64,000 nt of DNA from Blastomyces gilchristii SLH14081 (taxonomy: Eukaryota; Ascomycota; Eurotiomycetes; Onygenales; Ajellomycetaceae): positions 1,553,148 through 1,617,147 of the forward strand of contig NW_003101682.1 in NCBI RefSeq assembly GCF_000003855.2, read 5' to 3'. A model generated the notes under the pieces. The model was not told the origin of the DNA. It ran no database searches and saw only the letters and a program-made list of their open reading frames with translations. Each line of letters begins with the position of its first letter. Position 1 is the first letter of the stretch. Of this stretch, positions 10,555 through 21,864 are shown in pieces. The position numbers and the translations under genes were made by a program.

Positions 10555-11395
10555 GTATTTGATTATGTTTCAAAGTCTAGAATGATTCAAACTTTGAAGA
10601 TCTTAAAACTGTCACTTTCTCTAATAAAATGAGTTAATTGTTTTATATCTAAAAGAATTATACAACTATTCTTTGATGAAAGGAAATAAGATAAGACTGA
10701 GATAAAAATAGAAGTACTGTAAGAATCTTCAATCTCACCTGTTTTATTTGCAATATACACTGCATATCTATTCAAGAATAGAGAGATGAAAATAGTGAGA
10801 TCTTCAAGTTATGTAGATGATATTGATCTACTCTACAGTTCAAAGATAATCAAAGAGAATTTAGAGATGATTAAGAAAGCAGCAAAGAAAATCTTTGTTA
10901 GAGCAGATATCAATCTAATTCAATTTGATATGAATAAAACTGAGGTAATTCACTTTTTTTCCAGGTTTAATGAGAAAGAACTAAGTCTAACTCTTTTGAA
11001 TAAAGAGATTAAACTCAGTTTGAATGTCAAATGACTAGAAGTATGATTAAACTCCAAGTTGAATTTTAAATATCATATTCAACAAAGAATCATCAAGGCA
11101 GAGAGACTACTGAATAGTATAATCAGACTATCAAATACTGAGAGAGATCTATTCTTTCAGACTATGAGATAGTTATGTATAGCCTGCATTATCTCAGTAG
11201 CTGATTATAAAGTTCAACTTTGATGAAATAATCAAGATAATTTCACTGAACTCTTTCAAAGTCCATAAAACAGAGCTTTGAGAAGAATTCTGAGAGCATT
11301 CAAATCATCTTCTATTAAAGCAATGAAAATTGAAGCTTCAATTTCACCTTCTGCTATTCAATTTGAAAAAGCCTGTATGAACTATGCTCTGAGAG
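10555..11395 (+). mobile_element. LINE copy B, left part (RT region of ORF2)
   Basis: 5'-truncated LINE that starts inside the RT domain, at the equivalent of base 8063 in copy A, directly after copy A's AAT tail. It includes SSYVDDIDLLYSS (YVDD near 10805), so the catalytic aspartates are kept. At 11395 it is interrupted by a hAT-bounded insertion; the sequence resumes at 33225-33233 with an 8-base overlap, TCTGAGAG. Many TGA stops; inactive. Confidence 0.88.
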
Positions 11396-11777
11396 TAGAC
11401 TAGCCGGTGAGATCATGAATTTCACATTTGATTTCATTTAGTCTGTTCTCATACATTTCTTGGCGTGAGTCTCACCAGAATCAAGCATTAAAAAAATTTG
11501 AAAATGAACCATTTCTGAGAGAAATGACATGAAAAATAACCAGATTTAATACAAGAACAGTGAAATGAGAGTAATTTCTCAGAATAAACTATGAAAGATA
11601 ATTATTCTTTCAAAATCAGAATGAGACTGAGACTGAAGATCAAATTCAGTCTTATTCAGTTCATTCAGTGATTACTTATATAATCAGAATTTGATAACAA
11701 TTATTGATAACACTCATGAAACAACTAAATACATTCTTGTACAAGTTTATTCTTCACTTTCTCATGAAAACTACACT

Positions 11778-12282
11778 TAGACTGGCCGCCGGGATCATGA
11801 ATTTCATGTTTGGTCTCATTTGATCTGATCTCATACATTTCTTGACATGAATCCCGCTGGGACTAGTCATTAAAAAAACATGCAAAGTGACTATATATCA
11901 GCTCTTAAAATGAAATCATGACTTGAAAAAAATGAGAAAGTGATCTCATTTGATCTCATTTAGTCTCATTCTTAGCATAAAGTTACTATTTTTAGACATT
12001 TTAAGGTTTTTTTAGACTATTTTTAATTTTTTAAAAAGTAACACTTTTTGATAATACTTCAATAAGATTTAAAGTCATTCAAAGCAATAAAAATAATTTA
12101 AATTGAGAAGTGGAAATCATGATCTCATTTGCAAAATGTAATAAGAGTAGACAGTAAGTTTTACTGAGACAGTATGAAACTACTATCTAATGTTAAAACT
12201 GTGTAATGAGATCAGTCAAATTGATAATAAAACTATTAAAAAATCTAGTCTCAGTCTCAGACACGGTCACACGGTCAGTCTA
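11778..12282 (+). mobile_element. hAT-type MITE, copy 1
   Basis: 505-bp non-autonomous element with ends TAGACTGGCCG and CGGTCAGTCTA and a perfect 8-bp target duplication ACTACACT (11770-11777, 12283-12290). It lies in the left arm of the larger hAT element. No coding capacity; moved in trans by a hAT transposase (inference from ends and duplication length). Confidence 0.9.
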
Positions 12283-12290
12283 ACTACACT

Positions 12291-12584
12291 TCTCTGATAT
12301 ACTGTGATCAGAGATATTAAACTGCCTGATAATTCCATGTTTTACAATTATGAGTTTCTTGATTGTTTCTTCTTATAATTGTCTCTGATGTTAGTGACAA
12401 ATATCTTGACTTAAGTTGAACTTTCACTTCATTCTCACCTCTGTCAATGAAAGTATCATAATATCACACATCATCAGTGCAATAGTTGAATATGTACTCT
12501 TAATAATTTTTCATAACTCTAAAATTGATTTGATGTGTAAATTCATCAGATCATCTTGAAAATAGCAGTTAAATTTAGTTTTAC
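12291..12584. other. hAT host segment between MITE 1 and Ty3 element A1
   Basis: Continuation of the large hAT element's own sequence. It is AT-rich, with no recognisable reading frame on either strand. Confidence 0.5.
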
Positions 12585-12758
12585 TGTGATTCAAAGGTGC
12601 TTGAGCCAGTGTACGATTACAGGCGTACGCCGGCTTCTTATATATTGTAATATTATACGCTAAATTAATTAGTGGCCGCTATGGCCTCTTTACACTCACA
12701 AGCAAGTTCAGAAGCAGCTGTGTTATTATTCAATGATCATATGTTCTTCCGAATCACA
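12585..12758 (-). repeat. 3' LTR of A1
   Basis: 174 bp, identical in layout to 21687-21860. The outer half keeps CpGs (7 in all, nearly all in the outer half); the inner half, next to the coding region, has lost about ten CpGs that the other LTR still has. A purine-rich tract lies just inside, on the minus strand, as expected for the polypurine tract. Confidence 0.88.
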
Positions 12759-13095
12759 TTCTCTCTCATCAGATTCAGTCACACTCACATGATCATGATG
12801 TCTGTCCTAGCTTCATGCAGATTAGTGCATCACTAGCATTCACAATCTTGTGATCTATTTCTGATTCAGCTAGTGTTCTGCATACACTCTTGCAAAGAAA
12901 CTTCTACTATATTACACTTCTCATTTACTAACTTTTCTCATTCTTCAATCATCTTCTTCATCATTATCATCATTAAACATTACTATCATTCAAGATTTCT
13001 ATTTCTTCTTCTGTTCAACTCTTTCTATCTGTCTGTCTATCACATTGTACATGTTTCTGATAATGATCTCTCATTCTCATAACAAGTATCATTGT

Positions 13096-13601
13096 TAGAC
13101 TGGCTGCTGAGATCATGAATTTCACATTTGATCTCATTTGATCTGATCTCATACATTTCTTGGCGTGAATCCTGCTGGGACTGGCTATCAAAAAAACATG
13201 TAAAGTGACTATATATCAGATCTTAAAATGGAATCATGACTTGAAAAAAATGAGAAAGTGGTCTCATTTGATCTCATTTAGTCCCATTCTTAGCATAAAG
13301 TTACTATTTTTAGACATTTTAAGGTTTTTTTTAGACTATTTTTAATTTTTTAAAAAGTAACACTTTTTGATAATGCTCAAATGAGATTTAAAGTCATTTA
13401 AAGCAATAAAAATAATTTAAATTGAGAAGTGGAAATCATGGTCTCATTTGAAAAATGTGACAAGAGTAGAGAGTAAGTCCCACTGAGACAGTATGAGACT
13501 ACTATTTAATGTTAAAACTGTGTAATGAGATCAGTCGAATTGATAATGAGACTATCAAAAAATCTGGTCCTGGTTTCAGACACGGTCACACGGTCAGTCT
13601 A
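13096..13601 (+). mobile_element. hAT-type MITE, copy 2 (in A1)
   Basis: 506 bp, flanked by 8-bp sequences ATCATTGT and GTTATTGT that differ only by G/A and C/T. The related element A2 has the uninterrupted site at about 58848-58862, which confirms the insertion and its borders. Confidence 0.88.
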
Positions 13602-13649
13602 GTTATTGTAGTGCTTATACTGAGCAGTTTGTTAGCAGTAAGTGTAACA

Positions 13650-16410
13650 CATTGTGAAATATGATCAGAACTTGTTTATCTTCTAATAATTGTCAGAACA
13701 TATTATCATGAATGACATATCTTCTTTATCTTCTTATACATTCTCAACTGTTTTTCTTCTCAGCAGGTTTCTGATCATATTTTCTAATACAATTTTATAT
13801 GAACACAGATGCTGATATGTTTGTTTTTATTTATATAGAATCTTCATGTGTTAACAGATCTGCATCTGCTAATGATAGTAAACTCAATATTGAATCATTA
13901 ATTGAGAACTTGAAGAATATGATAATGAAGAAATTGCTTATATCATGTATGACTGAGTCTTCTGCATCTCTCTCTGCCTCTTCTGTCACTTCTTCTCCTG
14001 CTGCTTTCTCTCAATCTTCTACACTTGTTTCTGTGTCTGATTCTCTCACTTCTGCTACTTCTGTTCCTATGACCCTCACTTCTGCTACTTCTGGTTTTGC
14101 TGTCTCTGCTTTCATTATCAGCTCTCTCTGTTTCAAGAAGATGTTGTATAGACTTAATGAATCACATTTCTCAGCATATATACTTCTGCTCTTCTTATCA
14201 ACTCTCAGAATGATTTATTGTATAAAGACTGTGTATGACATGACTATCTAAAGCTCAGTCACAGACACTGATTATTACATTTATTTTAAATATTTATGAT
14301 AAGACAATTATTTATTCATATCAGAGAATCATTTCTCTTCTCAACAGTATTGAGATTATAAGTCTTTTTCTTTTTCATCTTTTCTTTCTGACACTGATCT
14401 TTCTGTTCTTAGAAGAAATCATTATAAGTTTTACTGTGTATGAAGTTGTAATATTCACAGATATCAAGAAGCTTTTTACAACTGTAAAGTTTAATATCAC
14501 AGAGATATTCACTCTGATAAATTTCTTTGAAATGATAGATCTATATCAGTCTATTCTCTGATATCTGTTATCTGACTTCATGATGCAGACAAAAGATATC
14601 TGTGTTTTTGAGAATGAGAACATGAATGTTGTACTCTTTTACACCTGTGAGTGTGAGACTTATATGTCTTGTCTGAGATGTCATTGTGAAAATGAGTTAT
14701 TTGCACACTGTATTCTGCTTTCTACATTTCTCTGTGTTTCTCTCTCTCTTTCTGAGAAGCCTCATGTAGACTGACCGTGTGACCGTGTCTGGGACCAGGA
14801 CCAGATTTTTTGATAGTCTCATTACCAATTCGACTGATCCCATTACACGGTTTTAACATTAGATAGTAGTCTCATACTGTCTCAGTGAGACTTACTGTCT
14901 ACTCTTGTCACATTTTTCAAATAGGACCATGATTTCCACTTCTCAATTTAAATTATTTTTATTGCTTTAAATGACTTTAAATCTCATTTGAGTGTTATCA
15001 AAAAGCGTTACTTTTTAAAAAATTAAAAATAGTCTAAAAAAAACCTTAAAATGTCTAAAAATAGTAACTTTATGCCAAGAATGGGACTAAATGGGACCAA
15101 ATGAGATCACTTTCTCATTTTTTTCAAGTCATGATTCCATTTTAAGATCTGATATATAGTCACTTTACATGTTTTTTTGATAGCCAGTCCCAGCGGGATT
15201 CACGCCAAGAAATGTATGGGACCAGACCAAATGGGACCAAATGTGAAATTCATGGTCTCAGCGGCCAGTCTAGCCTCATGTGTGTTGTAATTGCATGTAC
15301 AACTCTAAGATGAGTGAGTGTTTGTTTGATAACTGTTCTTATCTCTGATTTTGCAATTTTCATACACTAACAATGATTCTTAGTTGCTCTGATATCAGAG
15401 ATTATTCTAATTGAAGATGATAATATCACTGAGACTACTCTCTTTCACTCTCAAGCTTCTTCTATTGCTTTCTCTCTCTTCTCTGTGAGAAAGATTGTGT
15501 GCATACTGAGTCATAAGTATTCAGTCTTAGATAGCTTCTGCTGTTATTTATCTGATTCTGCATCTTCTTCTTCTATTTCTTTCATCTTCATCCCCTCTGT
15601 CCTGGCTTCTGATTCTATGAGTTTCACACTCTTCTTCAATTTTTCTATGTGTACATGTACACATTTCTATATTGATATTTCAGCCAATCTTGTGATAAAT
15701 GACATTAATGTTGTACACAGAGTGATAGAGAAATCAGAGATATACACAGTGTTATTACAAGAGCAGCTTATGACTCTCAAATTTCTTACAGATTTCAAGT
15801 TTTGAGATTTCCTTTGTTTTTAATATTTTTTAGATGACATGATGTTGAAAATAGATTAAACATGTGACATATGAAAATGAATGAGATATATATGATAATA
15901 TTTGTCTTTTGCAGCTGACTCTTATAATTGATGATTAATTCATTATTTCTTTTCTTTTCTTACACTTTTTCTTTATCTGCTAGTCACTACTCTTACACAA
16001 TCTCTATATAATACAGTGTTTAGTGACTAGGTTCAGCAGCTTTCATCTTTTGTAATTCTGTCTCATGCATTATACTGTCTGTCTTCATCTGCTTAGATTA
16101 CTACAGTGAACAGCTCATTAAAACTAATCTCATCTGATCTCTGAGTGTTCTCAGAGATTGAAATGACTTAATCTCATGTGTTTACAGATGTTTCAGATAG
16201 TTCATTCTCTGTGATCTTCATAATTGAACTGATATAAACAGTTAAATTCAACTCTGAATTCCTTTTTCTTCTATAATCTGATTCATGTGCAAGTCTGTCA
16301 CTTTGAGACCACTCTTTACTGCATTGTGTCTGCTGTCTGCAGTATGTTATCATACAATCAGCTACAGTCTCATCACTTATTGAAGTGTGATTTTCATCTG
16401 ATTTCTTCAT
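13650..16410 (-). pseudogene. Extra 3' coding region of Ty3 family A
   Basis: Between integrase and 3' LTR, family A has about 4 kb that a Ty3 element does not need. On the minus strand it reads as low-complexity but protein-like sequence: a charged segment at 16174-16410, a Glu/Lys-rich coiled-coil-like stretch near 15480-15700 (HIEKLKKSVKLIESEA, then KEIEEEDAESDK), and an acidic segment near 13930-14100 (VEDWEKAAGEE with the W as stop). The same segments exist in A2. Antisense Ser-rich open frames on the plus strand (for example 13799-14251) are shadows of it. Function unknown; it may be an additional ORF, as seen in some fungal Ty3 elements, or a captured sequence. Confidence 0.4.
14767..15272 (-). 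mobile_element. hAT-type MITE, copy 3 (in A1)
   Basis: 506 bp in the opposite orientation to copies 1 and 2, with a perfect 8-bp duplication GCCTCATG at 14759-14766 and 15273-15280. It is absent from the matching position of A2 near 60026, where the sequence runs on uninterrupted. Confidence 0.92.
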
Positions 16411-16899
16411 TTCTTCTCATTCTTTTCTTATAATCATGAAAAGATTGAAATAAGTGAGATTATCTGATTTGTAAGCATCTATGATTTCTCTTACTTTGTG
16501 AGACTTTTCAATTATAAGTCTCTTCTTTTTCAATACTGATAATAGTGCTGTGAATGATTATAATCTGCTCAGGTCTTGCATCTTTGCTTTCATAAGTTAT
16601 GAGTTATTTATTAAGTTATGTAAGATCCCTTCAATGTGTAAGTTCTCAGAGAATGTGATTTGAGTATTTTATATAGCTTAAATCATCTAGATTGAAACTT
16701 CTCAGAACTCTCATTGTATACAAGAACTCATATTCTTATCTTGAGACTCAATTTCTTAACTAGTGAGTCTCATATTCTTTTCAATTGAATTACTCAGTTC
16801 AGAAGTAACTTATTAGCTTTTATATATGCATGACTGATCTCTTTCAATCTTGATTCTACATTCATAACTGTTGCATCTGCAACTGTTGCATTCACAACT

Positions 16900-19800
16900 G
16901 CTGTTTTCTCTTCCATCTTTTTCAAAGCATTCTCCAGAATGCGTGGATGCAATTCATACAACAGGTAGAATGATGAACACTTGAAGACTGCATGCTACTG
17001 AATTCACATGACTAATAGCATCTATCTGAGATATTTATCTCATAATCTTGTAGACTTGCTCACTAGATATTTCATCAGCATATTACTCAAGATTTCATTC
17101 AAGCATTTCATCTTTCTATTTATTCACAGATGATATAATGTTGTTCTACAATATCTTGTCTGTAACTGGCTTATGAAATGCCTCATCACTTCTTTCATGA
17201 GGTTTGCACTGTTATCAGTTAAAATCTCACATGACATTTCATAGTTAACATAGATCTTATCATGTAGAAACTTCACTATCATCTTCTCTGTCATCTCTGA
17301 AACTGCTTTCATGACTGGCCAGTCAGTAGTGTAATCAATAGCAGTGATTATTTATCAATTTTCATTTGATATTCATAGTAATATGTCTATGAGATTCATC
17401 TCTCATCATTTGAATGATTGTATTATACACTTCATCTGATATTGTACTTTCTTGTATTCTAATCCTTTCTTAGATTCTTTCACAACCTGACAATTCAGAC
17501 ACTTGTGAGTGTATATCTGAATATTCTCAGTCATGCTTAGTCAGTATACTCTTGATTTGAGTACACTCATGAGTTCAGAGCTTTCTAAGTGACTGAATTC
17601 CTTGTGTATGTGAGCTATCAAGTCATGTCTAAATGAAGATTCTAGATAGAGAGCTTCTGCATATTCTGAATCACAGTAAAGCACAATATCATTTTTCAAT
17701 TTTCTCAGCTTAAAGTTTGAAAGTATCTCTTCTACTACTCTCACAAGACACTTATCATTCAATATCTTATCATTCTCTAAGTGAGAGATCATGATAGTCA
17801 TTTATTCTGATTCCTTGCACTCTCTCAGTGCATTTAATGCAAACTTCTCTTATATCTGATTCACAGAATTCTCACTCATGAAATCAGGTCTGTGACTGAT
17901 TGCATCAGATATCACAGTGTTTGATCTCTTTCAGTATTTGATATGAAGATTATACACTTGAAACTCTGAGATTCAATGTACTAAGTATTTGAAAGATTTT
18001 ATTATTAATTGTAGATAGATGAGGCTTTCATGATCTGTGATCATCATTGTCATATACCTGTTGTTAATATATCTATCTCATAACACCAGTACATGCTTAA
18101 TCACTAGTAATTTCTTTTCATGCACTGAATAATTGAGCTCAGTGTCTGATAGTTTTCTATCATCATACACTACTGAGTGCAGCTTGCTATTCTTACTCAT
18201 CTGTAGAAGAGCACCTCTGATAGCTCATTTAAATGTATTCATCTCAATGTAGAAAGGTTTATCACAATCTGATTGAATAAATACTAAGAATGTTATTACA
18301 CATTCTCTCAGTGTGAGAAAAGCCTCTTCACACACAGTATTTCAGATGATTGAACAAAACTTCTTCTTTCACAGATTTACATCTATTTCTCTTAAGAGAT
18401 CTGAGAGTGATGCAGATATTTATGTGAAATTCTTGATAAATCTGCAGTAATATGAGACTAACTCAAGAAACTGTTGTACATAATGTATGTTTCTCAGTCA
18501 CAGTCAATTCACTATAACATTCAATTTCTTCAGAATGAGATGTATACAGTCATCACTCACTACATATTCTATGAACTTCAACTCTTCTATTTCAAACACA
18601 CACTTGATTGATTTGATGTAGAGCTTATACTCTATCAGAGTTGTAAGCACTTCATTGAGATGCTTCAGATATTCATTGTATAAGTTTGAAAAGACTAGAA
18701 TGTTATCAAGATATATAAGGCATGAGATTTCATTCTGTTTATGAAGAATTGTATTCATCATCATTTGAAAGATGATAGATGCATTTATCAGACTGAATGA
18801 TATTATCAGAAATTCAAACTTTTCTCATTGTATATTAAATGCAGTTCACAGAACTGATAGTTTATTTACATGAATCTATCAGTATTCTGAGAGAAGATTA
18901 ATCTTTGATAGATATCAAGTGTTTTCAACTGTATTCAACTGTTGTTGAATTCATGACAATGAATATTCATTCTTGATTGTAAGCTTATTAAGTGCTTGAT
19001 AATTGATACACATTCATCACTTCTCATCTGTCTTTTTCATGAATAAGACTGAAAAGCTCTACATGCTTGATGAGAGTTATATAAGATCACATTCTAGAAG
19101 ATCTGTGATCTGACACTTCTGTTCTTCAAGGTGTGTTTGTGACAGAGAGTACATATTCTGATTGACTGGTTTTGCATCTCTCATGTCAATCTCATGTACA
19201 AATCCTTGTTCTGACAGTAATTCCAGTGAAAGATCTGTTCAGAAGATCTTTTCATGCTTCTTCAGAAGCTTCTTCATACATTTATCCTTTCACATATTCT
19301 TTATCTTGGTTTTCTCTGCTTTTAAGTCTCATATGACATACAGAATGCTTTCAGATAAGATCTTGCAAATCATTCTCTTTGCTTGTTAATGCATAAGTAG
19401 ATTTAATCCTTCTATATCAGAGACATGAAATGTTCTTCTCATATCAGTTGATAGAATTATATGAACTGTTTTCATTCTATCAGTCAACTGTATATGACAT
19501 GTACATCATTGAATCTGTGAATTGAACCTTTGAAATCAATCAAGTTCAAGAATAAGATTGTATTTCATGTTCTGCAGCTCTCACACTCAAATATAGCAAG
19601 ATCATTCTCTGAAGTGTAAGGGAACTCTTACTCTTGCAGATGATATCAAATATTAGTTATCAGATAATCTTATACATCAGAGATTCTTCACTCAGTGAAT
19701 CTCTTTCAGTCTTTAAATTATATGATCACTAATATATTGTGTAGAAGCTTCTGTGTCTGCTAACACTTTTACAGTTATCTCTTAATTCTTACTCAAGTAT

Positions 19801-19900
19801 CTCTTATATATTAATATTTCAGGTCTCAAGATATTAAGATGAGTGTCTGCTTCATTCTCATCTGCATCTCAGTCAGGCATCTGCTTTCTCTTAATATTTA
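16900..19900 (-). pseudogene. Ty3 family A pol: protease, RT, RNase H, integrase
   Basis: Protease site reads LADTEAS at 19743-19757 (usual DTGAS; glycine now glutamate). RT includes MCINYQALNKLTIKN near 18980 and LIYLDNILVFS at about 18700, where the catalytic YLDD has become YLDN. Integrase: zinc-binding start HIHKEFSHL (open stretch 17541-17801) and core with EILTDN in 17124-17312, preceded by ITAIDYTTDWP. Stops are mostly TGA. Neighbours are gag upstream and the extra 3' region downstream. It is inactive, since two catalytic residues are changed. Confidence 0.85.
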
Positions 19901-20038
19901 TAGAATTCAGAGAGTCTTCTAACATAAACATCTCTTTCACTTTGAAGACTTTTCATAGAATATTAGTGAGTGTCTCTGAGCTCACTGATTCTACTAGTTT
20001 TTTAACTCTCTTACTTCTCTTGACTGCATATACTATGT

Positions 20039-21500
20039 GTAATCTTTTATATCATGATTTTAGTATCTACAGTTGAAGCAAGCTCAATGCTCATAATATC
20101 AAGATTTTCACTCAGAGAATCTCTTTTTCAGAGAATTTAATACTTTAGTAATGATATTCAGATCTAGATTCATTGCATCTGAGTATGTGACTTGTATTAT
20201 AGAAGTCTGATTATTCATTCTCTACTGAGACATACTTAATTGCAGTATTTTCTATTGCAATTAACTCACTTGTTTCTATATAATAAGAATATTGTATACT
20301 TCTTTTATCATGTCTGATTATAAGATTAAGTATTTTCATTCTACTCTTAACTCAGGTGTAAGATCATGAATGAAGATCTGTAAACAGAAAGATATTAAAA
20401 GCTCTTCATTCAATGTGAGATAGTGTAAGCTGAAGTGTGTGAAGTATGATGTAAGATTACTCACTTATCTACACTCAGTGAAGTATTTGTAATGCTTATC
20501 TTATATATTCACTTTCTCAAAGTTATATAAGATTTATTTGAAAAACTTATTTCATATTTATAAGAATGAATATTACTTCAGATCTGTGAGATTCATCTTT
20601 TCATCAGTCATTTATAATGACTTCACTTTTTCAGATAGAATTACAGCAGATCTTAAGATTTATTAAAATTCTATTAACTGTCTGTCTGTAAGTTCATATT
20701 TAATCTGATAATATGATTGCATCTGACTTAGTCAGCTGATTGCAGCATTATTTTTTCAGTTGTTATTAAAGCTTGATAACTTTGACAGATCTTCTGACTT
20801 GATATATTTCATGCTCAGATTCTCATTCTGTGCAGTGATCTCTGATGATGTGTACACTTCTGAAGAGATTGTGAATAATTGTGATGAAATCTTCAGATTC
20901 AGTGTAGTTATCTATCTGTATAAATGTTCAATCTTCTGCTGTAGATCTAAGATCTGCTTTTCTTCATTCTTATTGATAGTGATGATTGTGTTGATAAAGC
21001 TCTTCATAGTGAATGCTTGATCTGCAGTGAATATCAATTGTTATTTAACTTCTGTCTCAGCCTGCCACTGCATATACAAGACCTTGATCTCATTTAGAAT
21101 TCTTGTATATATACAGAGCTTTGATTTCAGTTTGACAGTTTCAGCTACTTTTCTTACTACTTTAAGTAAACTCTCTGAGAGATTCTGCATATCTTCTGAT
21201 TCAGATAGCAGAGAAGAGTGTTGTTCATATTAACTAGAGAAGATATTCATTTCAGTGATTTCTTATTGATTGTACAATGTCTATTATTATATCACTATAT
21301 CATTATATTACTATATCATTATATCACTATATTGTTATATGATTTCTGTTATCATTGTATGACTCTGATGATGATCATCTTCTTCTTTTTTATCCTTCTT
21401 TTGAGTAGAGAGCAGACTTCTTTGAATCTGGTTCATCACTCTCATTTTCTTTCTCACATCTCATCTGTTCACATCTCATACATGGCATTCATCTGAGTGT
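20039..21500 (-). pseudogene. Ty3 family A gag with zinc knuckle
   Basis: Gag region between the 5' LTR and protease on the minus strand. The only firm landmark is the CCHC knuckle at 20039-20080, read as CFNC-X4-H-X4-Y, with the last cysteine changed to tyrosine by a G-to-A. Upstream sequence is heavily broken, and the gag start cannot be fixed. A 16-bp tandem repeat lies in its 5' part. Confidence 0.65.
21287..21341. repeat. 16-bp tandem repeat in A1 gag region
   Basis: Three full units of TTATATCACTATATCA type at 21287, 21303 and 21319 plus a partial fourth. The period is not a multiple of three, so it would shift the frame if it arose in coding sequence. Confidence 0.7.
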
Positions 21501-21686
21501 GGAGTTTTCCTCTAACAAGTGAAGCAGTATCAATCAGATGCTCTTCCACTCATCACTCTTTGTATGCTATCTTTTGAGATGTTCTAGAACCACTCTGACA
21601 TGATAACTATGAATTGCTTCATAGATGGAATTATCACACTCTGAAGAAGCCTGCACTTCTCACTGATTTTTAGACATGCTATCAGA

Positions 21687-21860
21687 TGTGATTCAAAGGT
21701 GCTTGAGCCAGCATATGATTACAGGTGTACACCGGCTTCTTATATATTATAATATCATATGCTAAATTAATTAGTGGCCGCTATGACCCCTTTACACTCG
21801 CAAGCAAGTTCGGAAGCGGCCGCGTTATTATCCGACGGTCGTACGTTCTTCCGAACCACA
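21687..21860 (-). repeat. 5' LTR of A1
   Basis: 174 bp; 12 CpGs, ten of them in the outer half, whereas the inner part has lost CpGs that the 3' LTR keeps. The inner border at 21686 adjoins the primer-binding region, which I could not match to a tRNA. Confidence 0.88.
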
Positions 21861-21864
21861 TTAC

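Larger units (their letters stand above)
12585..21860 (-). mobile_element. Ty3/gypsy element A1
   Basis: Complete LTR retrotransposon on the minus strand, 9.28 kb including two MITEs of 506 bp. LTRs of 174 bp at 12585-12758 (3') and 21687-21860 (5'), both TGTG...CACA, flanked by TTAC on both sides (4-bp target duplication). Order on the minus strand: gag with zinc knuckle, protease, RT, RNase H, integrase, then an unusually long 3' region. It is inserted in the hAT element. All frames are broken by stops. Confidence 0.9.

Noticed and set aside
13799..14251. 150-codon Ser-rich plus-strand open frame
   Set aside because: It is antisense to the minus-strand 3' region of Ty3 element A1; the Ser/Thr richness mirrors a Glu/Lys-rich coding strand, and the A2 copy (59055-59510) shows the same shadow.
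21287..21341. CRISPR-like short repeats
   Set aside because: Units are 16 bp, directly adjacent with no spacers, and inside a retrotransposon of a eukaryotic genome.
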